A stretch of DNA of 64,000 nucleotides from Paludibacter sp. (GTDB lineage Bacteria > Bacteroidota > Bacteroidia > Bacteroidales > Paludibacteraceae): the NCBI GenBank assembly GCA_019163375.1, contig JAFLKK010000005.1, positions 159,511 to 223,510 of the forward strand, read 5' to 3'. Of this stretch, positions 18,601 through 27,002 are shown piece after piece. The notes below the pieces were generated by a model, which saw only the letters and a program-made list of their open reading frames with translations, was not told where the DNA came from and did not search any database. Made by a program: the position numbers and the translations under genes. Each line of letters begins with the position of its first letter. Within the stretch, counting starts at the first letter, position 1.

Positions 18601-18936
18601 CAAGCGGTTGAGCACTTCGGTTCGCAAAATTTCATTGGCAGCATCCAGTTGAGATAGTTTTATAGCTCGTTTAAAAGATGATGGAAAGAAAAATACGTCA
18701 TCGGACGGGAGTATAAATTTCAAATCGTTATAAAGGTATGCAGCTTCGTCGGCATCATTCATTACCAAAATCTGGGTGTTGGGTTGAGATTTAAAGAGCG
18801 ATGCTACCACCAGTGCCGATGAAGATCCACTCAAACCGCTAACTTTTACGTTTGGTTCGAGTGAAGAAGCCCAGTTGACAAGTGCCTTGACTTGTGGATG
18901 AAGGGCGTATAATTGTTGAAAATCAGAAAGAATCAT
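15601..18936 (-). CDS. mfd: Transcription-repair coupling factor Mfd
   Basis: 1111 aa, normal for the family. Mfd is an ATP-driven translocase that removes RNA polymerase stalled at DNA lesions and recruits UvrA. N-terminal UvrB-like part (about 1-380), RNA-polymerase interaction (CarD-like) domain near 425-500 with GDFMVHVDHGVG, then helicase lobes: Walker A GDVGFGKTEIAIRAAF, DEEQ box LLIIDEEQKFGVSIKEKLKE, LTMTATPIPRTLQFSLMGAR, and motif VI QLRGRVGRSNRKAFCYLL. The C-terminal TRCF domain is present. It follows guaD on the same strand by 78 bp, across a short heptamer repeat. Confidence 0.97.
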   Translation of the reverse strand: MILSDFQQLYALHPQVKALVNWASSLEPNVKVSGLSGSSSALVVASLFKSQPNTQILVMNDADEAAYLYNDLKFILPSDDVFFFPSSFKRAIKLSQLDAANEILRTEVLNRLANNASPCVVISYPESLIQKVISVNGMQSKMLKMRVGEKLSIDFIVEMLLDYGFERVDFVYEPGQFSVRGSIVDIFSFAFELPYRCDFFGDEVESIRVFDIETQLSQEHKTEIIIVPDLHRDTTSPHVSFFEFIDSNTWLTFSGVHFVKERINQLYDEALVKANAGDHKTAGLHKTMITGDEFIELIQPFRKIEWGEKAVFKHKTTVSFNTSPQPIFHKNFDLVADNLKKWTNDGYKIYILSDSTKQTDRIAAIFSDRGDAISFQPVKNTLHEGFIDHDLSLLCYSDHQIFDRFHKFQLKTDKTRLGKVVMTLKELNQFQQGDFMVHVDHGVGTFGGLVRTNVNGKMQEMVKLIYKDDDIIFVSIHALHRISKYKGKEGEAPRINKLGSGAWERLKERTKSKVKDIARELIKLYAKRKAEQGFQYSPDSYLQQELEASFIYEDTPDQIKSTADVKKDMESTLPMDRLVCGDVGFGKTEIAIRAAFKAVTDSKQVAVLVPTTVLALQHYNTFKSRLEDFPCTIEYLSRARSAKESKEVMERLEKGEVDIVIGTHKLVGKSVKFKDLGLLIIDEEQKFGVSIKEKLKEMKVNVDTLTMTATPIPRTLQFSLMGARDLSIINTPPPNRYPVQTEIHLFDEDVIREAIQLEMNRNGQVFFVNNRIQSIYNIEALIKRLIPGCRVAVGHGQMPADKLEEIIVDFIDYEYDVLVATTIIESGIDISNANTIIINSAHNFGLSDLHQLRGRVGRSNRKAFCYLLAPEMSLLTPEARRRLQAIETFAELGSGFNIAMQDLDIRGAGNMLGAEQSGFIADLGYETYQKILNEAVHELKDEEFAELYADERAENESSTIFVTDCQIDSDLEVLFSSDYIENVSERISLYRELDSIQDEASLIEFEKRLEDRFGKIPTEGQSLMLVVKLRWLAMRYGVEKLVLKNEQMTAFLVSNPQSPYYQSEPFGRLLQYMTTHPRKCQLRERNMRRSVVFMDVKTVEKAWEIFTEVGR

Positions 18937-18952
18937 TTTTATGGCTACGGAC

Positions 18953-18971
18953 GACAGTCAACAGTCAACTG
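18953..18971. repeat. Heptamer repeat (AGTTGAY family)
   Basis: Degenerate tandem copies reading AGTTGACTGTTGACTGTC on the minus strand, between guaD and mfd. Related to arrays at 26308, 28401 and 49677. Confidence 0.6.
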
Positions 18972-19014
18972 CTTTGCGTATTATTTTAAATTTGCTGTGT
19001 ATGATGTTAGTAAT

Positions 19015-19485
19015 TTAATATTCAACTTTATTTTCAGCATTTGCCCATACTTTAAAAGCTTCAATGGCCTCATCCGAAAGTAGTTGAGTCGTAATTAATC
19101 TTCGTTTCTCGGGCTTTAATTCTATTTCGTCATAAATAAACGAATCGTCGAATCCAATATCTTTGGCATCAGCTTTAGTATTGCCATAGTACATTTTGTC
19201 CAAATGAGCCCAATAAACAGCTCCCAGACACATGGGGCAAGGTTCACACGATGTATAGATGTCGCAACCGGCCAAATCGAATGTCCCTAATTTTTTGGAA
19301 GCTTTGCGAATGGCTGTTACTTCGGCGTGCGCAGTAGGGTCTGTGTTTCGGGTAACCCGGTTTACACCGGTGGCTATCACTTTTCCATCCTTTACTATAA
19401 CAGCCCCGAAAGGACCACCGCCCTTTTCTATATTTTGGATTGACAAAGCTATTGCTTTGCGCATAAATTTCTTATTATATTCCAT
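19015..19485 (-). CDS. guaD: Guanine deaminase (cytidine-deaminase fold)
   Basis: 156 aa, the length of B. subtilis GuaD. Zinc-deaminase motifs: TAHAEVTAI with zinc ligand His53 and catalytic Glu55, and CEPCPMCLGAVYWA with Cys83 and Cys86. The C-terminal GFDDSFIYDEI matches the guanine-deaminase group and not tRNA adenosine deaminase TadA, which lacks it. It converts guanine to xanthine in purine salvage. Two tandem 14-bp repeats stand directly before the start. A specificity for other purines or pyrimidines cannot be excluded. Confidence 0.85.
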   Translation of the reverse strand: MEYNKKFMRKAIALSIQNIEKGGGPFGAVIVKDGKVIATGVNRVTRNTDPTAHAEVTAIRKASKKLGTFDLAGCDIYTSCEPCPMCLGAVYWAHLDKMYYGNTKADAKDIGFDDSFIYDEIELKPEKRRLITTQLLSDEAIEAFKVWANAENKVEY

Positions 19486-19490
19486 AAAAT

Positions 19491-19518
19491 AGTTACAAGT
19501 AATTAGTTACAAGTTATA
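19491..19518. repeat. Two tandem 14-bp repeats before guaD
   Basis: AGTTACAAGTAATT followed by AGTTACAAGTTATA. A similar AGTTACGAGTTAC pattern (reverse orientation) lies at 47981-48000 before asnB. Confidence 0.6.
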
Positions 19519-20038
19519 AGCCAGCCTTAGGAAAGCATTTGTCACTAATATTTTCTTTCGAAAAACATATTGATAATAATACTCTCTTTTAGTATACTCT
19601 AAATCTTATCAGGTAGCTTCAACATGAAACGAGCACGATGTTTAAATCATTTCACTAAAAAAATAGCGGGGTACAAAGATAGTCATTTTTTGAAAGACAA
19701 ATATCCTGTTCACAATTATTGAATTATAGTTTTGAAAAGAGCATTTTATTACCAATATCTGGCTAATGAATATAAATGAGATATTTTTTTCATTAATTAT
19801 TGAAATATGTGTTACAAAATAGTTTCAGTGAATCTTCCCCTTTTTCCAACACTCATAATTTCATATTCTAAATATTCAAAGTTCCTTTTGTAATAATTGG
19901 AACAAATTAAGAAAAATAGTTTCAAATTGAAAGTTTATAGTAATTTGCTAATAATAGAAATATGAAATTTAGGATATATATGAATGAATTGTTGATAAAT
20001 ATTCATTACTCTGTAATAACGCTTAACAAATTATGTAT
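19519..20038. other. AT-rich divergent intergenic region
   Basis: About 520 bp between divergent guaD and the TonB-receptor gene. Very AT-rich, with a long leader-like sequence. Apart from the -7 box at 20039 I recognise no gene, RNA or repeat. Confidence 0.5.
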
Positions 20039-20046
20039 TATATTTG
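20039..20046 (+). promoter_or_regulatory. -7 box for the TonB-dependent receptor operon
   Basis: TATATTTG, matching TAnnTTTG, 50 bp before the ATG at 20097. The -33 element is unclear. Confidence 0.55.
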
Positions 20047-20096
20047 CACAAATTGAAAAATAAATTAAAAACAACGTCTAACAAATTAACAACTTT

Positions 20097-22733
20097 ATGA
20101 GAAAAGTTATTTCATTTTTTGTTGTGATTATGATAGCTCAGCTTTCGTTTTCGCAAGGTTTGGTGAAAGGAGTAGTGGTTGATAAATCCACAAACGAACC
20201 TCTGGTAGGAGTAAGTGTTTATAATCCTGCTTCTGGTACGGGTGTGATATCTACTTTGGATGGTAGTTTCACTGTAAAGCTATCTTCCAATTCGGGAACT
20301 CTTACACTCACCTATGTAGGATACACAAGTAAAACGATTCAAATTTCGACGGGTGACCAAGATTTAGGAAAGATTGAAATGGAGAGCGAAAGTGTCGGAT
20401 TAAAAGATGTAACTGTGACTTCTTCAGTTGCCATTCGTCGCAAAACTCCGGTTGCCCTTTCTGTTGTTACACCATTGCAAATTGAAAATAAATTAGGATC
20501 GCAAGAATTTCCTGAAATATTAAAATCAACTCCGGGGGTATATGCCACTAAACAAGGTGGTGGATTTGGAGATTCACGTATCAACTTGCGTGGTTTTGAG
20601 GCTGCCAACGTCGCTGTAATGATTAACGGTGTTCCTGTTAATGATATGGAATGGGGTGGTGTTTATTGGTCGAACTGGGCAGGTCTTTCTGATGTAACCC
20701 GCTCTATGCAGGTGCAACGCGGATTGGGAGCGTCGAAGGTAGCAGCTCCTTCATTAGGAGGTTCTATCAATATTGTAACACGCTCGACAGATCAAAAGAG
20801 AGGCGGATCGGCATCTTATGGTATAGGAAACGATGGTTATGAAAAAATTGGATTTGCAGTTTCTACCGGATTGACAAAAGACAACTGGGCAATTACTTTG
20901 TTGGGGTCAAGGACAAAAGGTAATGGATATGTTCAGGGGACACAATTTGAGTCATATTCATACTTCGTAAACATTTCAAAAATTATAAATGATGCTCATC
21001 AGTTATCTTTGACTGCATTTGCGGCGCCACAATGGCATAACCAACGTAATAGCAGCGACAAACTTTTAATTTCGGAATGGCAGAAACAACCAATGAAATA
21101 TAAATATAATGCTTCATATGGTTTTGACATGAACGGACAACAAAGAGCTTCTTCATACAATTACTATAACAAACCTCAGATTTCATTGAACCATTTCTGG
21201 ACTATAGATGAAAAATCTAGCTTGTCAACCGCCTTGTATGTATCCATAGGTGATGGTGGTGGTTATAGCGGTCAGGGTTACACTAGTGCTGACAGAAATA
21301 ACTGGTTCGGAACAGCTTCAGGATCGGGTGTTCCTAATACAATCTTTAGAGCAGCCGACGGAACCTTTGACTATGGCGCAATTTACACTTTAAACAAAGC
21401 CAGCGAAACAGGTTCTAAAATGGTAATGTCGAGTAGTATTAATAACCATATTTGGTATGGTGCTTTGTCAACCTACACTACTAAAATAGGACAAGACATT
21501 GATGTTTATGGTGGAGTGGATTTACGTTACTATAAAGGTACACACACTAATAAAATTACAGACTTATACGGCGGTAACTTCTTTATTGACGCAACATCAT
21601 TACGTCCATTGTTAAGCAATACTGATTGGAAAACCAAAAAAGTAGGTGTTGGTGATGTTGTTTATCGCGATTATGATGGTTATGTGGCCAGCGAAGGTGT
21701 TTTTGGTCAAGCTGAGTATAATAAAAACGGATTAAGTTCATTTATTTCTTTGTCAGCTTCCAATACATCACAATGGCGTTATGATCGTTTTTATTATGAT
21801 GCTGCGAATGCGAAATCGAAAACAGCAAACAATATAGGTTATTCTGTAAAAGGTGGTGCTAACTACAACTTAAACGAGAATCATAATGTATTTGCCAATG
21901 TAGGTATAATTTCCCGTGCTCCTTATTTTTCGGGAGGTGCTTTCCTTCAATCAACGACAAGTAACACTTTAAACCCTAATGGAATTAACGAAAAAGCATT
22001 TACTGCCGAGGTTGGATACGGATATAAATCAAAATATCTTTCGGCAAATGTAAACGTTTATCGCACAAAATGGATGAATAAAACAATGGTGACAACGGAT
22101 ACAAAAGATCCGCTAAACATCACCGTTGCTAATTTGGAAGGAGTAGATGCATTACACCAAGGAGTAGAACTTGATTTTGTTGCCCGCCCTTTTGATCATC
22201 TTGAACTAAGAGGAATGGTATCAATTCAAGATAATACATGGCAAAGTAATGTTAGCGGATATATGTACGACACGCAAGGTCAACCTGTAAATGCCGCCCG
22301 TCAGGTGGTTGCATTGATGGGTCCTGATCACGCTAAGGTAAATGTAAATCTGAAAGGTATTCGTGTAGGTAACTCTGCTCAAACGACTGCCGCATTTACT
22401 TCTGATTATGAAATATTGAAAGGATTCTATGTTGGATTCGATGCTAATTACTACGGACGTAATTACGCTAGTTTCAAAATCAACTCCAATGTTGGGGACA
22501 ATAATTTCCAACAACCTTGGCAAATTCCTGATGCAGTAACAGTTGATTTTAACGCAAGATACAATTTCAGAATTGGTGAATATCAAGCATCATTGGTTGG
22601 AAACATAAATAATTTGTTTGATAATGCATATATCATGGATGCAGCCGACGGAAGTGATCATACTTGGAAAACAGCTCAGGTATTCTATGGTTTTGGTCGT
22701 ACATGGATGACCACTTTAAAAATTAGATTTTAA
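20097..22733 (+). CDS. TonB-dependent outer-membrane receptor with CarboxypepD plug domain
   Basis: 878 aa. Signal peptide to about residue 20, then a CarboxypepD-regulatory-like domain (about 22-100, VKGVVVDKSTNEPLVGVSVY). The plug domain (about 115-235) contains SRINLRGFEAANVAVMINGV and LGGSINIVTRS. The C-terminal beta-barrel ends in an aromatic-rich strand, TWMTTLKIRF. Such receptors import large or scarce ligands using TonB energy. No SusD gene follows, so it is not a canonical SusCD glycan pair. The lipoprotein gene 33 bp downstream is the probable partner. The ligand is unknown. Confidence 0.92.
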   Translation: MRKVISFFVVIMIAQLSFSQGLVKGVVVDKSTNEPLVGVSVYNPASGTGVISTLDGSFTVKLSSNSGTLTLTYVGYTSKTIQISTGDQDLGKIEMESESVGLKDVTVTSSVAIRRKTPVALSVVTPLQIENKLGSQEFPEILKSTPGVYATKQGGGFGDSRINLRGFEAANVAVMINGVPVNDMEWGGVYWSNWAGLSDVTRSMQVQRGLGASKVAAPSLGGSINIVTRSTDQKRGGSASYGIGNDGYEKIGFAVSTGLTKDNWAITLLGSRTKGNGYVQGTQFESYSYFVNISKIINDAHQLSLTAFAAPQWHNQRNSSDKLLISEWQKQPMKYKYNASYGFDMNGQQRASSYNYYNKPQISLNHFWTIDEKSSLSTALYVSIGDGGGYSGQGYTSADRNNWFGTASGSGVPNTIFRAADGTFDYGAIYTLNKASETGSKMVMSSSINNHIWYGALSTYTTKIGQDIDVYGGVDLRYYKGTHTNKITDLYGGNFFIDATSLRPLLSNTDWKTKKVGVGDVVYRDYDGYVASEGVFGQAEYNKNGLSSFISLSASNTSQWRYDRFYYDAANAKSKTANNIGYSVKGGANYNLNENHNVFANVGIISRAPYFSGGAFLQSTTSNTLNPNGINEKAFTAEVGYGYKSKYLSANVNVYRTKWMNKTMVTTDTKDPLNITVANLEGVDALHQGVELDFVARPFDHLELRGMVSIQDNTWQSNVSGYMYDTQGQPVNAARQVVALMGPDHAKVNVNLKGIRVGNSAQTTAAFTSDYEILKGFYVGFDANYYGRNYASFKINSNVGDNNFQQPWQIPDAVTVDFNARYNFRIGEYQASLVGNINNLFDNAYIMDAADGSDHTWKTAQVFYGFGRTWMTTLKIRF

Positions 22734-22766
22734 TTCAGAGTCCATATTTATTAAAAGAGATAAACA

Positions 22767-23930
22767 ATGAAAAAGATATATTTCATACTAAGCTTGGCAG
22801 TTATTGCCTTACTTTCTTCTTGTTCAGAAGATTACAACGAACACAATTTCAAGGGGTATAAAGATGCTTCAACTCCCACGAATTTGACCAGCTATACTTA
22901 TACGTTACTTGATGCAGATTATACTACGATTAAAAATGCTGCCCTAAAAATAGCTGCAAATGCTACTGATTCAACTAATGCGAAAGCAATTGCAACAAAC
23001 AAGTATTTTCAAAATGTAACACCTCCGGGCACTTTAATTCCATTATTGCTAAACACGAAATATGTTTATGCTGATGAGAAATCTGTTGCTAATGTAACCT
23101 ATAATTACAGTGCTCCTTATGACACTCTAACTATTGTTGCAGCAAACAAATATGCATTAGTTGCACCAACAGATTATGCTGCTATGGGTACTGCTAGCGG
23201 TCAACCAGGTAAAAATAACAATTTTTCTTCATCTGTCTCCCCAGATTTATATATTCCGATTTGGCTTAAATTAGTAAAATATCCATATGCAAAGGCAGGT
23301 GATGTTAAGCTTATTCGATATAAGTATTATGTGAGCAGCACAGTTACCAATACTATTAATGACGTATTTGTTTATGATGGAACCAATTGGGCAAAATATA
23401 AAACCAATAATCCTGCAACTAAAACATTTGTGTATAAAGGCGGTAAATGGTTGGATATACTAATCTACAAGGGCTTAACCAGTGGATTTGGAGACTTTAC
23501 AACATATAGCGTTAAAGGAACTCCGGTTTGGGCTTGGGATGCTGTTTATACTTGTGCTAAAATGTCGGGTTATTTGGTGACAAATCTCGAAAATGAAGAT
23601 TGGCTGATTTCACCACAGATTGATTTAACTACCAAGTCTGCTGCAACACTTACATTTAACCACACAGGTAAATACTTTGGAACAACTACAAATGAGGCAA
23701 CTCTGTGGGTTTCTGAAAATTACACCACAGGCGATCCTAGTGCTGCTACCTGGACACAAGTTACAATTCCAAATTACATGCCGAATGCGGATTATGTTTT
23801 TGTTTACTCAGGTTTAATAAATCTGAAAAGCTACGTAGGCAAGAAAATTACTTTAGGATTCAAGTATCTGAGTTCAACAGCTGCAGCTGGAACATGGGAA
23901 GTTCAAAATGTAACAGTAACAGAAGAGTAA
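22767..23930 (+). CDS. Surface lipoprotein with choice-of-anchor-J-like C-terminal domain
   Basis: 387 aa. Lipobox LLSSC with Cys19. The middle region has no recognised motif. Residues about 250-385 resemble a jelly-roll or choice-of-anchor J domain (NEDWLISPQIDLTTKSAATL, then the TFNHTGKYFG strand, then KKITLGFKYLSSTAAAGTWE). These domains usually bind carbohydrate or protein on the surface. It is the second gene of an operon with the TonB receptor and could deliver ligand to it. Function beyond that is unknown. Confidence 0.75.
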   Translation: MKKIYFILSLAVIALLSSCSEDYNEHNFKGYKDASTPTNLTSYTYTLLDADYTTIKNAALKIAANATDSTNAKAIATNKYFQNVTPPGTLIPLLLNTKYVYADEKSVANVTYNYSAPYDTLTIVAANKYALVAPTDYAAMGTASGQPGKNNNFSSSVSPDLYIPIWLKLVKYPYAKAGDVKLIRYKYYVSSTVTNTINDVFVYDGTNWAKYKTNNPATKTFVYKGGKWLDILIYKGLTSGFGDFTTYSVKGTPVWAWDAVYTCAKMSGYLVTNLENEDWLISPQIDLTTKSAATLTFNHTGKYFGTTTNEATLWVSENYTTGDPSAATWTQVTIPNYMPNADYVFVYSGLINLKSYVGKKITLGFKYLSSTAAAGTWEVQNVTVTEE

Positions 23931-23953
23931 CATCTCTGTTTAAAATATAAACT

Positions 23954-23990
23954 AAAAATGGCTATCTCAATTCGAGATAGCCATTTTTTT
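23954..23990 (+). terminator. Strong Rho-independent terminator
   Basis: ATGGCTATCTC (23958-23968) pairs with GAGATAGCCAT (23973-23983), loop AATT, then a run of seven T. It ends the receptor operon. An A-run on the other side allows action for murB too. Confidence 0.9.
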
Positions 23991-24017
23991 ATTGCTCAGA
24001 AATGGAATTCAGATTAT

Positions 24018-25028
24018 CTAGATATAATTCACCTCAGCGCGTAGTTCAATGCCGAATTTGGATTTTACTGAGGCTTGGATTTGTTCGGCCAGGTAAACGA
24101 TTTCCGCACCGGTGGCGCCGCCTTTGTTGACCAATACCAACGCTTGTTTGTCGTGAACGCCGGCATTGCCTATCTGCTTGCCTTTCCAACCGCACTGGTC
24201 GATAAGCCAACCTGCCGGCACTTTCTCTTCTGTGTCGGAAACAAAATAATGTGGCATCTGAGGGTATTGAACTAGTAATTCGTTGAAATGAGCTTTCGAG
24301 ATCACCGGATTCATAAAGAAACTTCCTGCGTTCCCGAAAATCTTAGGGTCGGGCAACTTGCTTTCGCGAACGGCAATGATCGTTTTGCGAATGTTTTGAA
24401 GATTGATATCGCCATTTTTCAATACTTCGGCTTCCAAATGCTGATAATTGAGTTTAAAGTCAGGTTGTTTCTGTAGTTTAAATACAACCGAAGTAATGAT
24501 ATACCTTCCTTTCAGTTCCTTTTTGAAGATGCTTTCGCGGTAACCGTACTGACAGTCTTCGACCAAAAAATTTTTAGTTTCGCCCGTTTCTATCTCCACG
24601 GCATTCACTTCTGTAATCACATCCTGCACTTCCACACCGTATGCACCGATATTTTGCACAGCGGAGGCTCCTACTTCGCCCGGGATAAGCGAAAGGTTCT
24701 CCACTCCTCCCCAACCGTTTTCAACCGTGTAGGCCACAAAATCGTCCCAATTCACAACGGCCCCGGCTTCCAGCATAACGGTATCGGCATCTTCGCTCAC
24801 CTTCTTTATGAAATTAATAGCCGAATGAAGTATCACGCCATTGAAATCTTTCATAAAAAGTAAATTGCTACCACCGCCAATATGAAGCAGGCGATTTGAT
24901 TTGACAATTTCCGATTGTAAGGCCGTTTGGAGTTCTTCTACAGAACTGTATTCTATAAAATAATCGGCCTTGGCATCAATGCCAAAGGTATTGTATGAAA
25001 GAAGAGATATATTTTCTTTGATAATCAT
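24018..25028 (-). CDS. murB: UDP-N-acetylenolpyruvoylglucosamine reductase MurB
   Basis: 336 aa type I MurB. Reduces UDP-GlcNAc-enolpyruvate to UDP-MurNAc in peptidoglycan synthesis; FAD and NADPH dependent. Start LLSYNTFGIDAKAD, FAD-binding GGGSNLLF and SLIPGEVGASAVQNIGAYGV. Catalytic elements visible: Arg in YGYRESIFK, Ser in GNAGSFFMNP and Glu in the final GIELRAEVNYI. Convergent with the receptor operon across a terminator. Only 17 bp separate it from the small lipoprotein gene upstream, so murB, the lipoprotein and miaA likely form one minus-strand operon. Confidence 0.95.
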   Translation of the reverse strand: MIIKENISLLSYNTFGIDAKADYFIEYSSVEELQTALQSEIVKSNRLLHIGGGSNLLFMKDFNGVILHSAINFIKKVSEDADTVMLEAGAVVNWDDFVAYTVENGWGGVENLSLIPGEVGASAVQNIGAYGVEVQDVITEVNAVEIETGETKNFLVEDCQYGYRESIFKKELKGRYIITSVVFKLQKQPDFKLNYQHLEAEVLKNGDINLQNIRKTIIAVRESKLPDPKIFGNAGSFFMNPVISKAHFNELLVQYPQMPHYFVSDTEEKVPAGWLIDQCGWKGKQIGNAGVHDKQALVLVNKGGATGAEIVYLAEQIQASVKSKFGIELRAEVNYI

Positions 25029-25045
25029 TATTACTATTATTTGAA

Positions 25046-25396
25046 TTAGAATGTAATTCTGTTTGGGTTCCAGGAAATATTATCTATTGATACCCAATTA
25101 CGATTTTTTTTATGAAACCAAACGACTTTCTCATTGAATTTTGTTTTCCAACCAAATTCTTTTATTCGTATATTCCTACCTTCTGGTTTTGGGAAATAAG
25201 TCAACAAGCCATATTGATATTCGTACGGATTTTCTGACAAAATAAATTCCTTTTGATAATTAGGTTTCCCTAGATAACTAATTACCCATTCAATTGATTT
25301 ACCATCTATTGAGTCGTTTCTATTTACTTTATTTGAACAAGAAGTACAAATAAATGACACAATAAGTATTAGTGAAAATAATTTGAAAATATTCAT
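25046..25396 (-). CDS. Small lipoprotein of unknown function, 116 aa
   Basis: ATG at 25396 is chosen: it gives a clean signal (MNIFKLFSLILIVSFICTSC) with a lipobox Cys and starts 7 bp after the miaA stop. A longer frame reading back to 25483 would overlap miaA and add a non-signal extension. The mature part has a WVISYLGKPNYQKEF element (a SmpA/BamE-like look: a short hydrophobic block followed by Leu-Gly-x-Pro). It is then tyrosine- and tryptophan-rich. BamE-like fold is a guess. Sits between miaA and murB. Confidence 0.65.
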   Translation of the reverse strand: MNIFKLFSLILIVSFICTSCSNKVNRNDSIDGKSIEWVISYLGKPNYQKEFILSENPYEYQYGLLTYFPKPEGRNIRIKEFGWKTKFNEKVVWFHKKNRNWVSIDNISWNPNRITF

Positions 25397-25403
25397 GACA
25401 TGA

Positions 25404-26354
25404 TCATTTATATATTTTATTATTGACAAATTCGATAACTTCGTCTTCGTTTGTTGGTTCGAACCATTGTATTTCTTTGTCACGATTGAACCAGGTAAGC
25501 TGACGTTTAGCGTATCGACGGGAATCTTGCTTAATCATATTTACCGCAAAGTCGAGCGTCCAATTACCATTCATGTATTCATACAGTTCTTTGTAGCCCA
25601 CAGTATTCAGGGTGTTGAGGTGTCGGTATTGAAAAAACTGTTCAGCTTCATGCAGCAAACCTTCGGTCATCATCTCTTCTACACGGGCGTTAATGCGGTC
25701 ATACAATTCGGGGCGCGGTCGGTTCAAGCCTACTTTAAGGATATTGAAATTGCGTTGTTTGCGTTCACCGGTGCGTAAATCGGAATAGGGCTTTCCGGTC
25801 ATGCTGCAGATTTCCAAAGCGTGCAAGATACGTTTAGGATTTTGCTGATCCACCTCTTCGAAATGTTTGTGGTCAAGACGTTTCAATTCATTTTGTATGA
25901 ATTCTAAGCCATTCGCAGCAAACTGTTGTTGCCAGAAAGTGCGCGTTTCTGCATCCACCGTTGGAATATTATCCATACCGTTGCACACAGCATCGATATA
26001 CATCATCGATCCACCTACCAACATGACCACATCGTGTACAAGAAATAACTCATCCAACAATTGAATAGCGTCCTGTTCATACTGACCGGCGTTATATTCG
26101 TCGAAAATGGAATGTGATCCAATGAAATAATGCTTTACGCGACTGAGTTCCTCATCGGTGGGTGCTGCAGTGCCAATTTTCAACTCGCGATAAAACTGTC
26201 GCGAATCGGAAGAAACGATAGGACATCCGAAATGCTCAGCTAATCGGAGACTAATATTTGTCTTCCCTACGCCTGTGGGGCCAAGAATAACGAGTAAAGT
26301 CTTATTTAGTTGATAGTTGATAGTTGATAGTTGACAGTTATCGCTGGTGTCCAT
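25404..26354 (-). CDS. miaA: tRNA dimethylallyltransferase MiaA
   Basis: 316 aa. Adds a dimethylallyl group to A37 of tRNAs reading UNN codons. Walker A GPTGVGKT, SSDSRQFYRELKIGTA with the catalytic Asp/Arg region, GGSMMYIDAV, and YAKRQLTWF near the C-terminus are all present. The first about 16 residues (MDTSDNCQLSTINYQL) precede the conserved start of the family and are partly encoded by a heptamer repeat array. No other ATG, GTG or TTG in frame lies between, so the start is retained though unusual. Followed closely by the small lipoprotein gene. Confidence 0.93.
   Translation of the reverse strand: MDTSDNCQLSTINYQLNKTLLVILGPTGVGKTNISLRLAEHFGCPIVSSDSRQFYRELKIGTAAPTDEELSRVKHYFIGSHSIFDEYNAGQYEQDAIQLLDELFLVHDVVMLVGGSMMYIDAVCNGMDNIPTVDAETRTFWQQQFAANGLEFIQNELKRLDHKHFEEVDQQNPKRILHALEICSMTGKPYSDLRTGERKQRNFNILKVGLNRPRPELYDRINARVEEMMTEGLLHEAEQFFQYRHLNTLNTVGYKELYEYMNGNWTLDFAVNMIKQDSRRYAKRQLTWFNRDKEIQWFEPTNEDEVIEFVNNKIYK
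26308..26342. repeat. Five-unit heptamer array inside the miaA start region
   Basis: (AGTTGAT)x3, AGTTGAC, AGTTATC read on the + strand. The array encodes the non-conserved N-terminal residues of MiaA on the minus strand. Confidence 0.85.
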
Positions 26355-26381
26355 TATTTTAAAAGGGTGTTATTGATTACA

Positions 26382-26420
26382 AAAAAGACAGAAAATAAAC
26401 GAGCTTATTTTCTGTCTTTT
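26382..26420 (-). terminator. Terminator after the pRiA4b ORF-3-like gene
   Basis: AAAAGACAGAAAATAA (26383-26398) pairs perfectly with TTATTTTCTGTCTTTT (26405-26420). It lies 22 bp downstream of the minus-strand stop at 26442 and ends in a T-run on that strand. Confidence 0.8.
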
Positions 26421-26441
26421 ATCAAATTTCTTGTACGTTAT

Positions 26442-27002
26442 TTAGAACTTTGGATCTTCTGCAAAAAGACTGCTATCATCAAAATTCATTTCACCGAAAC
26501 CTTCTTCGTCCAGTTCGTCCATTTCGAAATCCTGATCACCATAAAATTCTTCATCAATAACAGCTTTTGGTGGTGCAATAACAATTCCATCATCCTCCAT
26601 TATTTGCTGTGGTGCATCGCCTTCGGCCGATTCACAAACTGCTTTTTTCAAATTTTTGAGTGGAATAATCTCGGTCAACTCCATGAAAAACACTCTATCG
26701 GACATCATATCAAAAACATAAAGCAGTTTTTGGTTTTCCTCCGACAATAATTCTTCCAAAGTAGTATCTTCCATGGTAAGATTATCGTATTCTGAACTCG
26801 ACTCCATTTCCACTAAAGTAACCTCTTGCCCTTTTTCCCAATTATCAGAACAGATAAAAAAGGATGTCATCTCATTTTTCTCGTAATTCACCGAATCGAG
26901 AATAGCGTTGTGCAACTCGAAGAATTTGGCTTCCGAGTCGATCTTGATAACGCGTACAAAGTTATCCACTTCATCGGATAGCATTGTGAATTTATATACC
27001 AT
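26442..27002 (-). CDS. Plasmid pRiA4b ORF-3 / IS1096-passenger-like protein
   Basis: 186 aa. The N-terminal about 100 residues (VYKFTMLSDEVDNFVRVIKI, then ELHNAILDSVNY, then SFFICSDNWEKGQEVTL) match the pRiA4b ORF-3-like family, called IS1096 passenger TnpR in some databases. The C-terminus is an acidic, Glu/Asp-rich tail (from about 130) with no predicted fold. Despite the family name no transposase is nearby. It forms its own unit with a terminator. Biochemical role unknown. Confidence 0.75.
   Translation of the reverse strand: MVYKFTMLSDEVDNFVRVIKIDSEAKFFELHNAILDSVNYEKNEMTSFFICSDNWEKGQEVTLVEMESSSEYDNLTMEDTTLEELLSEENQKLLYVFDMMSDRVFFMELTEIIPLKNLKKAVCESAEGDAPQQIMEDDGIVIAPPKAVIDEEFYGDQDFEMDELDEEGFGEMNFDDSSLFAEDPKF

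Noticed and set aside
19015-19485. tRNA adenosine deaminase TadA
   Set aside because: The C-terminal GFDDSFIY segment and overall length match guanine deaminase better.
20097-23930. SusC/SusD glycan-uptake pair
   Set aside because: The lipoprotein lacks the helical SusD fold features and carries a jelly-roll-type domain; only a general TonB-receptor pair can be supported.
25397-25483. Longer N-terminus of the small lipoprotein
   Set aside because: It overlaps miaA and would destroy the signal peptide.
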